A stretch of 64,000 nucleotides of DNA from Istiophorus platypterus (GCA_016859345.1 CM029123.1:469501-533500); one strand, 5' to 3'. Counted from the stretch's first letter, positions 24,125 to 37,260 are shown. Notes: generated from the letters alone by a model not told the origin. Made by a program: numbers and translations.

Positions 24125-26118
24125 AAGAGGCTTTTAACCTTGGTGTTACTATTTACTCTGAGTTGTCCTTTTACATTCAGATGACAAAAATTGTACAGTT
24201 CTGCCTTGTTCAATGAAGCTACTCAACCAAGATAGGTTATTTTCTTTCATCTGCAGATCTAGAAAAGGTAATCTATGCTTTTACCTATTCTAGGAAGGAC
24301 TAGGGAAATTTGTATATTTTCAGTGTGGATTTTTGTATTTTTTTCCTTATTTGATACTGTGGGGAACAGTAATTTGTGAGTTCCCAAAATATGTGATGAT
24401 GTGTCTTTAGGTTTGACTTACTTATGACTCTTACAAGAAGGGGTAACCACGTCTGAAGCAAACAGAGTTAGGTTCTGTGTATATTTTGAATATTTCCAAC
24501 TTTTAAGGAAGTTCAGCAGCATGAATGGTTCATCATGATGAAACATTTTAACCACTCCCCTTTGTCAGACATACTAACTAAACAGGTACAGCAGCCAATC
24601 GGCATGCAGTATAGCTGTGACAGCAGGGTAAAGCGTTTAACTTTTATACAGACTTGAAAAACACAACTGTATTTTTGGCTCTTTGAAAAGAAAACCCAAC
24701 TGGATGGAATAAACAGCTGGAACTTCAAGTAATACAGCAATCAACACAGTGCACCAGTCTGTTGGACAGAAGAGGAAGGAGAGACACTACCACAGCTAAT
24801 GCTACCTTTATACTGATGCTACCTGTATACTAATGCTAAAAGATGCTAATGCTACAGTTGAAGCTGGTCCCAGGGCTGATCTAATGGGATGCTTTAGAAA
24901 TATTTAGAGATCTCACCAAGAAAAATATTACTCTGATGCCAGTGTTAAAGGTAATTAATTTGAGGCACTTCATTAAAACAAAGCTTATGGTGTGTCACTG
25001 AAATTTGACAGTGAAGAATGAGAACAGGTTACAGAAAAATGTGGACTCTAACTGAAATCAGATTAATTGGTGAATGAAGACTCATGAAAAAAAGATGGAA
25101 ATGGACTTAGAATTCTGAGGTATGCAAGTTTTTTGAATACTCTTTCTACTTCCATTTCTCTTTCTCTCTCTCTCTCTCTCTCTCGTGTCTGTTTCTGAGC
25201 TAAGATAACTGCTATCAGGAGATTTTCTTGTTTTCTATATATTCAGTGATGTAAGAAGTATTGAGCTCTTTTACATAATGTCACTGGACAGGTAGTACTA
25301 TTAAAATGATTTTTTTTAGGTCTAGGATTTGTATTTCCTCGACAAGTTCCGCAAGAAATGGCTGCAGGGTCATTTCCACCCTCCTGCATGGCTGGGCCAG
25401 CTAGGTCGAGTCCACTCCAGTCCACCTCATGTGTAAAACAATCAAAAGAGACAATTGATAACCAGCAACCATGACATTACCTATTAGTATCAAATTGTAT
25501 TTAATGTATCAAAAGTAAGAGTTTGCAAAACTGTACCTATAACTGTACCTATAATATATAATATAGAGAGTTATATTATATATATGTATGCTAACATGTC
25601 TGTAGCATTTTGATTTGGTAATTTGGTCTTGATTTTAACAATTTTATATACCACTGTATAGTTTAATTTACAACATACAAATAACAATGCATCATATCTT
25701 ACTAATCATTTATGTTAAATATAACTCTTGCTCTGAAAGGCGACTTCTAACTATAACTGTGAAATAAATGTAAAAAGTGCAAGATCTCCCAATACAGTGG
25801 AGTAGGAGTATGGAGTTACATAGGCTATGCCCGCTCTAAGTAAGTAAGTTTGTGTGCATATCCACATCATGGAGTCACACCTATGAACACTATACCTTAT
25901 TTTGAATCCCATCTTGCAGTAAGAAATACTCTCGAAAGCAGCATCAATAGGGATTGTTCTGCCATAGAATATAGTCACCAGCACATGCTCTATCTATTTC
26001 CATAACATTAATTGAGGAGATTAATAGAATAAAATAAACTGGAGAAAACTAAAGATTTACATCTTCAGAAAAAAATACTTAATTGTCATGCATTTATTTG
26101 GTGATTCCCTTCACCCAG
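24125..26118. other. Unassigned DNA
   Basis: No coding or known repeat assignment. A short CT run lies at about 25155-25184 and an ATAT-rich section near 25550-25590. At 24790-24860 there is a loose tandem of 'gctaatgctac'-like units. Confidence 0.4.
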
Positions 26119-26132
26119 ACACATGCACACAT

Positions 26133-26222
<90 letters not shown>

Positions 26223-26271
26223 CAACACAACACACACACACACACACACCACACACACACACACACACACT
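26119..26271. repeat. Long interrupted CA microsatellite
   Basis: About 150 bp of AC repeats with 'atgcac', 'aacaacacaacac' and 'cc' interruptions. All overlapping His/Thr and Val/Cys frames are translations of this tract. Confidence 0.97.
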
Positions 26272-26339
26272 CATAAAAGTATCCACATTGGAAAATGCTC
26301 TGTCCTGGATTGGATCCTTAACAACCTACAGTGACATAT

Positions 26340-26720
26340 TAAAACCTCAGCCCCCCCTCCTTTCCCCATCCCGTCTGTGGTGACGTGTGTGTTGCAGGAA
26401 TCCCCTCTTGGCTTTCGTTCACATCTTAAGCCAGCCGTTAGCTGTGGTCTGGCAGCAGGGCCCTGTGACATTTCTTCCTTGTCAGAGCTGTTGCGCCATA
26501 ACAAGCTGAGCAGCGGATTTACTGCCAGACTCTTTGTAGGCCAGCCAGGCTAATGGAGAGGAGGCCAGTGCTGGAAAATACCCCGAGTTCTGCTGGAAAA
26601 GCCTCCTTGGTAACGCCTGTGACTCTCCAGGGACTAGAGAAGCTGAAAGGACGCCCAGCCTGGCTCAGGTTACGTGCTGGTGTATGTGTAGAATGTGTGG
26701 CTGAGTTTTTGCATATTATG
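26340..26720. promoter_or_regulatory. GC-richer single-copy block, possible regulatory or exonic DNA
   Basis: The block is clearly more GC-rich and less repetitive than its surroundings. It holds a C-run, a CRE-like 'gtgacgtg' half site (about 26380), an acceptor-like 'tgtgttgcag' near 26388-26398, and complex sequence such as 'cataacaagctgagcagcgg'. A 90-codon plus frame at 26553-26825 lacks recognisable domains. It could be a conserved non-coding element or an unrecognised exon. Confidence 0.3.
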
Positions 26721-29165
26721 ATTGTGTGTGTGGTTCCTGAGAGAGGATGTGTGCTTGGGAGAGAAATTAAGTATGTGTCAAACTCCTTTCTGTGTGTTTG
26801 GGCCTTGTTCTCTTGGCAACAGTGAAAACATGCATACTTTTTTTTACTTAAGTCTTTTCAGTATCTCTCCTTCCCATGCTGGGCAGGAAAGTTGGGTGTG
26901 TAGGTGGATATGTGCAGTCATTTTAGAGTGTGGTAGTCTATCCTGTATTTCACACGCAGGCATAGAAATGAGCTCATGTGGAGTTGATTTGATTATTCTG
27001 CCTCAGGAATGATGACAGGAATGGTCATGATGAAACCATGATGGCTTAGCAGGGTACGGTCAGTAAAATCACCTAGCGCCTCAACTTAAGTGATGAGCAC
27101 CATTGGTTAAAAGGCTATCACCATGTACCTGTCCGCCTGACTCAGTATCCAAAAGACATCCTGCCTGTGCCCTTACAGGTGTACCAGGAAACAGAAGAGA
27201 CATAAAACTGTTCCCCTAAATATTTTTTTTTAATGGATGGAAAGACTTTAAAACAGCATTTAAACCAATGCAACAATACAATTCTCCATTTAAGTTGACA
27301 AAATTACTGTTGTAGTCAGATAGCTCCTCATATTGTGACATACTCTGAAGATTCAGTGACAGCGAATTGCTGACATAAACATATGTACAGTTTATGTCAA
27401 GGGGAATTCCTGTTATAGTTTTGGAGTTTTGTCAATAATTTCTATCACTCAAGATAACAATGTGTTCACCAGATCTGAGGTTGAGAAAACACAAGCTGTC
27501 AGATGATCGATCCCGATTATAAAGCACACCATGTGGAGCTAAAACTAAAAGTGAGTGCACCTGAAATTTTGTCAATATTCCCTCATTGCAGAAGAGAGCT
27601 GGGTGCACATAAATAGTAAGTATGGTAGGTCAAAGTTGAACTTGGACGTTATCTCTAAATTGATGTTTGTTACAATTAAAAAACAGGGTATTCATTTGAC
27701 TTTTTCTTCTCTTTCAAAGAAATTTGGCAAAGCTGGGTTGTGTTTAAAAGGCGCAGCCAAAATAAAAATAGGGAACTACTTTTAATTAGAGGGAAATAGA
27801 CAAAGCAAATAAATGATTCTCAGAATGAGATGTCTGTCTTAGCTTTGAAGGAGCATTCAAGAACATGACTTAGCGATAAATGAGGATATCTATTTATTGC
27901 AAAGTGTCTATACTCAACTGAATAAATGATGCATCAATAATGATGACAGTAAAAAGGTGAAATATAGTATGTGGTTCAATGTTACCAGAAAATGATGGAA
28001 CACTAGGGGCATAATCTACTTCTCTAGAACTCAAAATGAAGGATTCTGAGGAGTAAAGCTTGCCTACTTTTGCAGTGTCATCTAAGAGCTGAACCCTTTT
28101 CTGTTGAACCTGAACTGGTTGTTTGCATGCAGGCCTCAAGTGCAATGCGCCAAGGTGTTGCTCCCCGGGACGCAGCAGTTGCTGAGCATCGAAAGTCAGA
28201 TAGTGAGGCTTCTCAGTTGATCTGGCAAACTCACTCTGGGATTGAGTGGACGATTCTTGCCAGTAGGAGAAGTTGGTGGATACTGCAGCCTCTGCTGGTT
28301 TCTCAGTTGATGGATAAAAGCTCTGCTACAGCAATTTCCTTCTATTTTCTCGTTTGAAATAAAGTTATTTTGTTGCCCGGACAACAAAACTTCCAAGATA
28401 CTATCAAAGCAAGACTTACTAAAGTACAGAATATTTTTTTTTTTTACCTCATTCAGTTTAGTATTGAGTTACAAACTGAGGCCTGGCTCAGCTAAGGAAT
28501 GAAATGTGTACATCTTAAGAATGGGGAAAAAATGCAGAATTCTGAAGTCTAGAAAATGAAAAATAAGGCTGGAGAAAAGTCTTGAGGAGCAGTTAGAGGA
28601 AAATCTTGAAGGACAAAAAGTATAAAGAAATAGAAAAGAGTGAAATAAACGAATAAATAACAAAGGCATACAAATCTGGTATGTACTGGTATGTACTATG
28701 GGTAGAAAAAATATTATTATATTATATTATATTATAATATTGAAGTAGCAGAAAGAACACATATTTCATCTTATCATTACGGTGAATCAACAGTGATTCC
28801 AAATATAAATTGTATTAGTACGGTGTTACATAGAATGTTAAGGGAAGAACATTGTTTTAACAATAACCATAGTACAATACATCAAGAAAATACACATGCA
28901 ATTTATTCCTTTTTTTTGAAAAACAAACATACACCCTTGACTCCATCAATAGTCATTTTGCATGCCTGTTTCATTTTCACTCTGTCTAACGACTCATGGG
29001 CGATTTACAAAGCACAGAGTTAATGGATACATGCATTTATGTGCAGAGTGTGCCAGTGTGTGTCTACATGTGTCTACTATAGTGTGTATCCAATTGATAG
29101 GAACTACTGGCCTGCTTAGTCTATAGGAAGTTGATCATCATCTACTGTCAAGTAGCAAAGCAAGA
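26721..29165. other. Unassigned DNA
   Basis: No supported gene. Around 28080-28330 the base composition is a little more GC-rich and the plus frame at 28070-28357 is open for 95 codons, but I recognise no domain. An ATATT run is at about 28711-28738. Confidence 0.4.
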
Positions 29166-29181
29166 GATGCAGCAGGGGAGA

Positions 29182-29207
29182 AAGGTCAAGGTCAGGGTCA
29201 AAGGTTA
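29182..29207 (+). promoter_or_regulatory. Cluster of nuclear-receptor half sites
   Basis: Within 26 bp there is 'aaggtcaaggtca' (two AGGTCA-type half sites, including the extended TCAAGGTCA form bound by NR5A/ERR receptors) followed by 'gggtcaaaggtta', a DR1-like arrangement of the type bound by HNF4 or PPAR/RXR. Purely motif-based. Confidence 0.35.
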
Positions 29208-29566
29208 TTTATCAAAGGTCTGGAGGAAGGTGGAGTCACACTAAACCACAGTTTTGAATTTTCCCGGTGCTGTTGTTAAATAACTACTGCTGACTGACAT
29301 GCATTGCCAGAGTACAAAGGATCACCAGCACGTGAGGTTGTACACAGATGAACTGGATCTCCCACATGATTAGAAAAAATCCACAGCCTGTCAGCAGCTT
29401 AATAGAGTTTCAATCAACCATAGCAGCACATAATGACCATATGATCGTTTTATTTAGCTATATGACAGAAAAACTGTAATGGAGTTTGGAGGTTGCAACA
29501 TGATATGCATGTAAAAATACACAGATCTGTCACAACATTGTTGTGGTTGAATGTTATATACAGATG
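29208..29566. other. Unassigned single-copy DNA
   Basis: Complex sequence without frame or repeat assignment, continuous with the half-site cluster. Confidence 0.4.
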
Positions 29567-30892
29567 GTTCATAAATATTTGGACAGTAACACAACTTTTT
29601 GGGTTTTAAAAAAATATGTCATCAACTATTTAGGAATTAAAGGCATTTTATACATAGTCCCTGATTTTCAGAGCATCAAAAGTAATTGGACAGTTCACTG
29701 AAAATCAGTTTCAGGGCAAGGTGGGGCCTGTTTCATCATTATTTCCTGAAAACTGAAGCAGATTAAGGTCTGGAGTTGATTCCAAGTGTTGACTCTGCAT
29801 TTGGTAGATGTTCATGGGAACTTTTAATAGAGGAAGTGGGTGTATCATTATCAAAGTCTACAATCAAGAGCATTCAAAAATGTAAATACAGAGGGTTTAC
29901 AACAAGGTGCAAACCACTGGTAACACTCAAGAACAGAGAGGCTACATTACACTTTGCCACAAATCATCTAAAAAAGCCCGACCAGCTCTGGAAAAGGTTT
30001 CTTTGGACAGATGAAACCAACTTGTACCATAACGATGGGAAGAGTATGGAGAAGGAAAGGAATGGCTCATGATCCAAAGCCACCACATAATCTGTCAAAA
30101 ATGGTGGTGACAGTGTTATGGCATGGACATATATGGCTGCAAATGGAACTGGGTCAATGTGTTTACTGATGATGTGACTGCTGCTAGTAGTAGCAGGATG
30201 AATTCTAAAGTGTATTGGTCTCTGCTATCTGCTCAAACTCAGCCATATGCTGCTAAACTAATAGGACGGTGCTTCACAGTATAGATAATTGATGACCCAA
30301 ACCATACTGTGAAAGCAACCCAAGAGCTTCTCAAGACAAAGAAATGTAATATTCTACAATGCCTATATCATTCACTTTTCCTTAACCTTGCCTTTAACTT
30401 ACTGAAGACAAAACTGAGAGCAGGCCTGGCAAAGGAAGAAACTAGAGAGACTGACAGACAAACAGACTGCTGAGAAGTCTGTCCTGATTCAAAGAAAAAG
30501 TAAGGAAGTAAGAAAAAGCAGAAAGACCCACAAACAAGCAGCAACTGAAAGCAGCAGTGTTAAAGGCCTGCTAAAGTATCCAGAGAGAAAACTCACGCAT
30601 TTAGGGATGTCAGTGGGTTCCAGACATCAGGCAGTCATTGGCTGCAATGAATTAAAATAGTGCTTAAATTTATAATTATGTTGGCTCTTCCAATTACTTC
30701 TGAGCCCCTGACTATGTATAAAAATTAATGTAATTTCTAAACAGTTAATGTAAAATTTTTGTGAAAACCCTCAAATTAAAGCTAATTGTCTACACTTCAA
30801 TCACATCTTGGTTCATTCATTTCAAATCCATAGTGGTTGCTTACTGAGGCAAAATTGCAAAAGTTGTGTCACTGTCCAAATATTTATAAACC
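29567..30892 (+). mobile_element. Tc1-like transposon with both terminal inverted repeats (copy 2)
   Basis: The left end 'ataaatatttggacagtaac' (from about 29571) and the right end, read on the other strand, 'ataaatatttggacagtgac' (about 30869-30888) form inverted repeats matching at about 32 of 34 positions. The element is about 1.3 kb, shorter than a full 1.5-1.6 kb Tc1 of this type. The N-terminal transposase region is deleted, and extra sequence is present near 30430-30510. TA dinucleotides, the target of this superfamily, lie at or close to both ends. Confidence 0.92.
29776..30610 (+). pseudogene. Tc1-like transposase fossil (copy 2)
   Basis: The first 98 codons (29776-30072) read 'SLSKSTIKSIQKCKYRGFTT' and later 'KRFLWTDETNLYHNDGK', which carries the first catalytic Asp of the DDE triad. 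The frame then shifts at 'MEKERNGS'. Downstream DNA still matches the family's catalytic core ('tatggctgcaaatggaactg', 'tgatgacccaaaccatac') to about 30610 but is out of frame with stops. The N-terminal paired-like DNA-binding domain is largely missing. Inactive. Confidence 0.9.
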
Positions 30893-30956
30893 CTAACCAT
30901 ACACATAGAGATATAGACACTAAAACACACACACACAGATTCAACACACAGACTCA

Positions 30957-31392
30957 TCACCCTATTATGATTGCTACTGTTACCATTCAATTTAGTCGTA
31001 TTAGTAAAATTATTAGCTCTGTTAGTATAACTGTAGTATATATAGCTATTAGTCCCATTATTGTGCTAAGCTCTCTCTCCTCCCTTCTGCCCCCCATCTC
31101 CCGGTCTCTCGCTCTCTCTCTCTCTCTTTCTCACTCTCAACCCAGCTGGTCAAGGCAGATGGCCGCCCACCATGAGTCAGGATCTGTTCAACGTTTCTAC
31201 CTGTTAAAAGGGAGTTTTTCATTGCTGCTGTCGCCAGGTTCTTGCTCATGAGGGGAATGTTGGGTCTCTGTAAATAATAACTATAAAGAGTCTGATCTAG
31301 ACCTGCTCTATATGAAAAGTGTTCTGAGGTAACATCTGTTATGATATGGTGCTATACAAATAAAGTAGAATTGAATTGAATTGAATTGAACA
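30957..31392 (+). mobile_element. L2-clade LINE, 3' end fragment (copy 5)
   Basis: Starts in the ATT-rich part and continues through the CT run (31100-31130), 'tcaacccagctggtcaagg', 'tttctacctgttaaaaggg', 'gggtctctgtaaataataac' and 'gttatgatatggtgctatac' to a GAATT tail at about 31368-31390. A 147-codon plus frame spanning 30808-31251 is only a run-on across the Tc1 end and this fragment. Confidence 0.92.
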
Positions 31393-32201
31393 CCAAGTAT
31401 GCTGTGCACTTTGAGTGGTCAATAGTGCAGAAAGGAACTGTTAGAAGCTAGTTTCCATGCTGCAATTTTGACATGATGCTAGGAAATAGAGGCTGAAAAT
31501 CTGTTTGATCAGTCTATTTACTATATATGGGTGGTGACAGACTGTCACGTCGTCCCCTCACAGCTAATATAGCTGTATGTGCTTGCTGCTGTTGAGACTG
31601 CTGCTGAGATTATTCAGTACCACAAACCCATAAAGTAACCTCAACCTGACTTGCCCCTAACACTTATTGTACATGTGGAACTATTGCCCATATGATGAAA
31701 AATATGCTTAGCAGATTTATACATGTATCAATCAGACAGCAAACCAAGGGCCAGATTTACTAAGAAAATGGTGTGGCTCAAATGTGAACTGCTGTTTTTA
31801 CAGAGTTTGCAAGTGCAATCTGTGTGTATTCTGATTTACTAAGACAGCAGCTCATTATGCAGTCAGCTCCTGGACTGCACTCACAGAATGAGACTATAGG
31901 TGCTGTAGGGGTAAAGAAGAGCTCATAGTACACTTCAGAGGTGGGATATCCTTATGACCACTAAGGTCAGAAAAGAAATCATAACATAATCATAATTACA
32001 AAATACTTACAATTTCTTAAAACATTCCTCAAAATTATTTGATAATAATCTATAGCATGTAGATTATCTAATTTTAATACATTAGGAGGCAATAAACACA
32101 TTTATGGTAAACAAAAAAGGAGCTAAAGTATAAGACAAATTAAGACAAATTAAAGGCACACAACATATATTACAGGGAACACACAGAACAACAAGTGGAA
32201 G

Positions 32202-32270
<69 letters not shown>

Positions 32271-34686
32271 GGATAGATCAGGTCAAGCAGCTCAGAGTAG
32301 ATTGTGAGCTAATGCAGACAAACACACTTAAATGTCACAATCTGTAGTGATAACGTCCTCGATGGTTAGGTTCAAATTCAAGTTTAGTGAACATAAATTA
32401 CAATTCCCTGTCCACATGCATGTTAGTAATCACATTTGTGTTCTTTAATAATTTCCTAATGGTTTAATTTTTTTTCTTATAATTAGGTTTTCTGTAAAAA
32501 TTACATATAAGGCTATACTTGATGCTTATTTTTTTCCATCAGTACAACCTTGCTTGTGTCCCTTTCAAATTTTATCCATGCTTATGCTTCTTTTGAATTT
32601 TCCATGGATAAATGGACAGTCACATAAATGTTTGTGACCTTAGTAAATACAAGGGAATGGATAATCATCACTTGTCTCACCTGTGTCACCATCACATGTT
32701 CCCTCCTATTATTTGCACAAGTCTCCCTTGCATGCATATGCATGTGAGACACACACTGTGGACATTTGCACAAATGATGTGCAAACTGCAACTCAAGTCT
32801 GCTCCCATCGTTTGATACATATGACATGTGTGCCTGGAGCAGAATGCATCATGTGTGCACAAAAAAAAAATCAGAAATCTTTGGTTTATTAACTGTAAAA
32901 ATAATAAACAGTTAACATCAGCATAACTATCAGTAAATTGATTTCATAAGTTATCAGCTTCATGTAGCCGACTGATTCATATTTAGAAATATTATTAAGC
33001 ATAAACTGCTTTCCTTTCACTCACTCCTCACACATCCTGTTAGTGTGCCCTGCAGTCTTGTGGCTCAAAGAAAACTGAAAAACTTCAAAGTTCAATATAT
33101 TTAGAGGTCCAGATCCAGGTATGCCAACGCAATACACTCAAACTTCCCAGCACTACTACGAACTAAGTTGTTTGATGTATATTTAACACTAAGAATTAAT
33201 AGCAGTAATATGCTAGTACTAGGGGGTAAAACAAATAGTAAACAGATTAAGTCAGAGAGTCACCATTGGCAAGTCAAGGTCAGCAGTGGAGGTTTTGGTC
33301 TTGTCAGTTTTCATTAGAGTTCATAGGAAATTGAACAGAATGGGTGCAGATAAAAGTATGAATGTGTGTTCCTGCTCTCAAGACGACTCTAAGCTTTTCT
33401 ACAAAGGCTGCAGCTGTATATCATACCACCTATTTAATTTAAATATCATGTATTCTATACCTGCAACCTTTTTTTGAGAGCAAAGATATCTGTTTTTATT
33501 TTTTAAGATTTTAATAAGCGTCAGGCAACAGTGTTTTCTCTCCTTCTCCACATCAGGAAAATCTATATTTGCTAAAAATTCTGTATCTGGCATGCCTGCT
33601 GGGCTTTTTTCAATGATTGATGTCTCATAGATGACACATAATAATCTAGCTGAATCCCTCGTCATGTGGAATGTGCTATGTGTACATAGTTTGGATCCTG
33701 ACTTGACAACATGATGTAGACTGCCACAGTACTGCCAGATTTGAGTTTAAATCTAAAAAAGAAAGCAGTTCTTTAAGGTTAGCAGCAAATGGATGAAGTA
33801 GGGTGTATTGGTCACCATTTGGGTGGTAAGAGATGAGAAACAAAGATGAAAACAAGATCCTCTTGAGGGATTAAACCCCAGTTTTATATCCAGGAGGATA
33901 AATCCTTATCTCTAAAAATTATTCAGTTAGAACTTAATATTCTTAAGTTTGTGTACTTTTCGGATCCTATTAAATCACTTTCACAACAATAGTTTGGTTC
34001 AATTAGACACTTTGTTCAATTTCACACTAATTACAGATGAACCAAATAGAGAGGACTAGTGCTTAATTTGAAATCAGATTTACTAATGCCAACTGAAATT
34101 AGGACCTGCGGTTCTTTTGTTCCCAGAAAATATTAAGGAATGTTAATGATGATCAATGTAAATCAGCATGTGAGTCTGCTACTTAATTTAAAGCAATCCC
34201 TTTTACATTTTTTAGACCTGACAGAACCTTCGTCTCCATTCTCCATATACCTGCTCAGTAGCTTTGCTCTACGCACCAATCTCCTGCTTCGCTGTGTTCT
34301 GTCTGCATTGCAATGATTGGAGACAATCTGCTGCCATGTTAGTGGGGTGTGTGTGTGTGTGTATCCTTTAGATCAGTGAGCCTGATGCAAACCTAGCTCT
34401 TTTCCATGCTCCACTGTTTCTCCTATTACACTGGTTGGTGTCTCTGAAGTTTCAGATAATTTGTTAATGTATCTAAATGCCTTAAATTATTGATCATTCT
34501 AGCTCATAAATATTACCTTTACCAGCAGTCATCACCAGGCTGTTGAGCTACAAATAAAATCATTATTTATGATCAATAAACTTTCAGATAGAATGACCAA
34601 AAATAAAGGTTGATCATGGCAGCTATTTTGTGAGATTGATTCTACAGACATTTAAAATGAACGGTGGAGGAAAAAAGTAGTAAATA
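31393..34686. other. Unassigned DNA
   Basis: No supported gene. The segment at about 31842-31890 ('actaagacagcagctcatta' onward) is similar to 55679-55726, suggesting a dispersed repeat. At 32700-32820 opposing open frames coincide, without domains. Confidence 0.4.
32209..32267. repeat. Compound GT / AG microsatellite
   Basis: A GT tract changes to a pure GA tract at about 32231. Confidence 0.96.
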
Positions 34687-34687
34687 A

Positions 34688-35217
34688 GTCAATATAATTA
34701 AATTTTATTTACATAGCACCAAATCATAACAGAGGTTACCTCAGGGCTTTTTTCATATATGGTTGGTCTAGATCATACTTTTTATAATTATATTTAGCCC
34801 CTAGTACCAGCGACAAAGAAAAACTCCCTTTAACATGTAGAAACGTTGAACAGAACCCAGGTCATGGTGGCTGGCAATTTGGCCAGCTGGCTTGAGAGAG
34901 AAAGAGAGAGAGAGAGGGATAGAAAGAGAGAGCAAGGGATATAAAGAGAGAGGGGAAGAGAATGAGATGTAGAAGTGAGAAAGAAAGAGAGATTAGGGGA
35001 AAGAGAAAATAGCACAATACAGGTACCACATAAAGGTTTATAATAATAATAATAACAATGATAATAATCAAACCAAATATAAGGCTAATGATAATACTTT
35101 GAAAAGTACATGATGAGCAGGATCAGGATGGTTGGCTAAATAACCTAGATCAAGAGAAAGCTTTTTAAGAAGAGGTTTAATCATAGCTACCTTAAATGTA
35201 TGTGGCATTTATCCTAT
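34688..35217 (-). mobile_element. L2-clade LINE fragment (copy 6)
   Basis: On the minus strand the L2 3' end runs from a degenerate AATT tail (near 34695) through 'ataacagaggttacctcagg' (plus view), the 'aactccctttaacatgtaga' landmark and an AG-rich run (34897-34995) to an ATT-rich part near 35040-35070. Past about 35100, 'ctttttaagaagaggtttaa' belongs to an internal L2 region, so an internal deletion is likely. Confidence 0.88.
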
Positions 35218-36413
35218 TGATTCAATTCAATTTAATTCAGTTTTATATATAGAGGGCCATTTCATAACAGAGGTTATCTCAAGGCACCTTTCATTTAGAG
35301 CAGGTCTAGACCATCATCATTATAGTTCTATTTACAGAGACCCAACATTCCCCCATGAGCAAGCACTTGGTGACAGTGCCAAGAAATTACTCCCTTTTAA
35401 CAGGTAGAAATCTTGAAAAGAACTTGGCTCAGTGCGGGCAGCCACCTGCCTCGACAGGCTGAGATGGGAGGGAAAGAGAGTGAGAAAGAGAACATAGCAG
35501 AATGCAGGTTCGGCATCATTAATAATAATGAGACTAATAATAAAATTAAATGAATAATAATAAGAAGAATAAAAGCTATACTAAATAATTATAATAATAC
35601 AGCTACAATACAATAATAAAAAGGACTAATAAGACTAAATATAATAACAATATCCATAATCATAATGAATTGTGGGTGTTGAGAAGAATCATGAGGGCAG
35701 TAGGTGGTCTGCAGTCACAGAACTAGATTCTACAGCACCAGAGGCAGAAGAAGAAGAAAATGACAGGGGTAGAGAGGAGAGAGACGAGAAAGCACAAAAC
35801 TGAGGGAGAGAGAAGTGAACTTAGTCGCATTGATTGGATATAAATCATACAATTAGGGAGGGAGAGGAGGAGAGGTGAGCTCTGTGCATCATGGGATGTA
35901 CCCCAGTAGTCTAGGCCTATAGTAACTTAACTAAGGAATTGTTGAAGATGAGCATGACCCAGCTCTAGCTATAAGCTTAATCAAAAGGGAAAGTTTCAAG
36001 TCTACTCCTAAACATGAAGGCGATGTGTGCCTGCCTGGTTCAATAGGAGAGGTGTCTAATAACTGAAGGTTCTGTCTCCAATACTACATTTTGAAACTCA
36101 AAGAAGCAAAAGTAAGCTTGCGTTCTTGTTCTGCTGAGGTAATTGGCTAATATGAGCTCTTTAAGATATGATGCTCCCTGAACATGAAAATTTTGTAGGT
36201 GAGGAGATGGATTTACAATTTTATTCTGGATTTTATAGGGGGCCAATGCAGAGAAACTTAGACAGGAGAAATATTCCTTTTCCTATTTCCTGAGCTGCAG
36301 CAGTCTGGATAAACTTGAGAATCTTTAAAGATTAGTTTCGACAACTTGATAATAAGGATTTAAAATAGCCCAGCCTAGAAATAACAAAAGCAAGTACTAG
36401 TTTATCTACATTA

Positions 36414-36672
36414 CTTTGGGGGTGACTGTGGCTCAGGAGATAGAGCAGGTTTTACACATACCAGAGGGTCAGTGTTTCAATTCCCTGCTCCTCCAGTCCC
36501 CTTGTCAAAGTGTACTTGGTCAGGACACTGAACCCTAAATTGGTGTGTGAATGTGTATGTGTGTGTATAAATAGAAAAGTGCTACATGTATGGAAAAAAA
36601 GCGCTGTTTGAATGTATGTTTGAATGGGTGAATGCAGCATATAAAGTAAAAAGCTTTGAGTTGTTGATAAGA
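36414..36672 (+). mobile_element. tRNA-derived SINE inserted in L2 (copy 2)
   Basis: Same family as the SINE at 19.5 kb. The tRNA-like head has 'gtggctcaggagatagagca' (A box) and 'gtgtttcaattccc' (B box, one change from consensus). Then 'ggtcaggacactgaacccta', 'gaatgggtgaatgcagc', 'gctttgagttgttgataaga' and the end 'ctagaa' follow. It lies opposite to the L2 it interrupts, so it is younger than that L2. Confidence 0.88.
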
Positions 36673-37260
36673 CTAGAATAGTTGTGTAGATGAAAAAAGG
36701 CAGTCTTTGAGGTTTGTTTTATGTTGGAGTTAAACAACATATTTTGATCAAAGATAACTCCAAGATTCAGGGCAGGGCAGTGCCATCTAGAGGCGTTAGG
36801 GGTGTTATGGGACAAGTACAATAACTTCAGCTTTGTCTCAGTTTAACAACAAAAAAGTTTATGTCCTTCCTGAAGTTTAGTTAATTGATTGGTTTCATCA
36901 GGCTTCATTGACAAGTACAATTGAGATTAATTTACATGACAATTGAAGTTTATGGAGTGTTTCCTGATAATATTGGGAGCAAATATAAGATAAATACAAC
37001 TTTTCCAGCACAGAACCTTGTGGAACTTGCTGACTTAATTTTGAGTATATGGAGCATTTATCATTAAAAAACAAAAACTGAAATCGATCTGAAAATTGGG
37101 ACTTTCACCAAATTAGAGCAGTTCCTTTAATGTCAGTTAAATGTTTCAGTCTCAGTAATATGATGTGATGGTCAATAGTGTCAAATCCAGCACTAAGATC
37201 TAAAGAGACAAGTACAGGGACAAGTCCTTTGTGCTATTAGAAGATCATTTTTTCACTTGC
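36673..37260 (-). pseudogene. L2 reverse-transcriptase remnant
   Basis: On the minus strand, 37250-37100 reads 'LDLSAGFDTIDHHI' followed by 'KHLTDIKGTALIW', the motif-A region of L2/Maui RTs with its Asp retained. The 'VPQGSVL' motif follows near 37020. At 36821-36660 'NLGVIFDQNMLFNSNIKQ' and 'TAFFHLHN' from the region after the palm are in frame before the SINE. The 'ADD' box is not visible between them, so a deletion is likely. Confidence 0.85.

Noticed and set aside
30808..31251. 147-codon plus frame
   Set aside because: It runs from the 3' end of a Tc1 into an L2 untranslated tail, so it is a chance fusion of two repeats.
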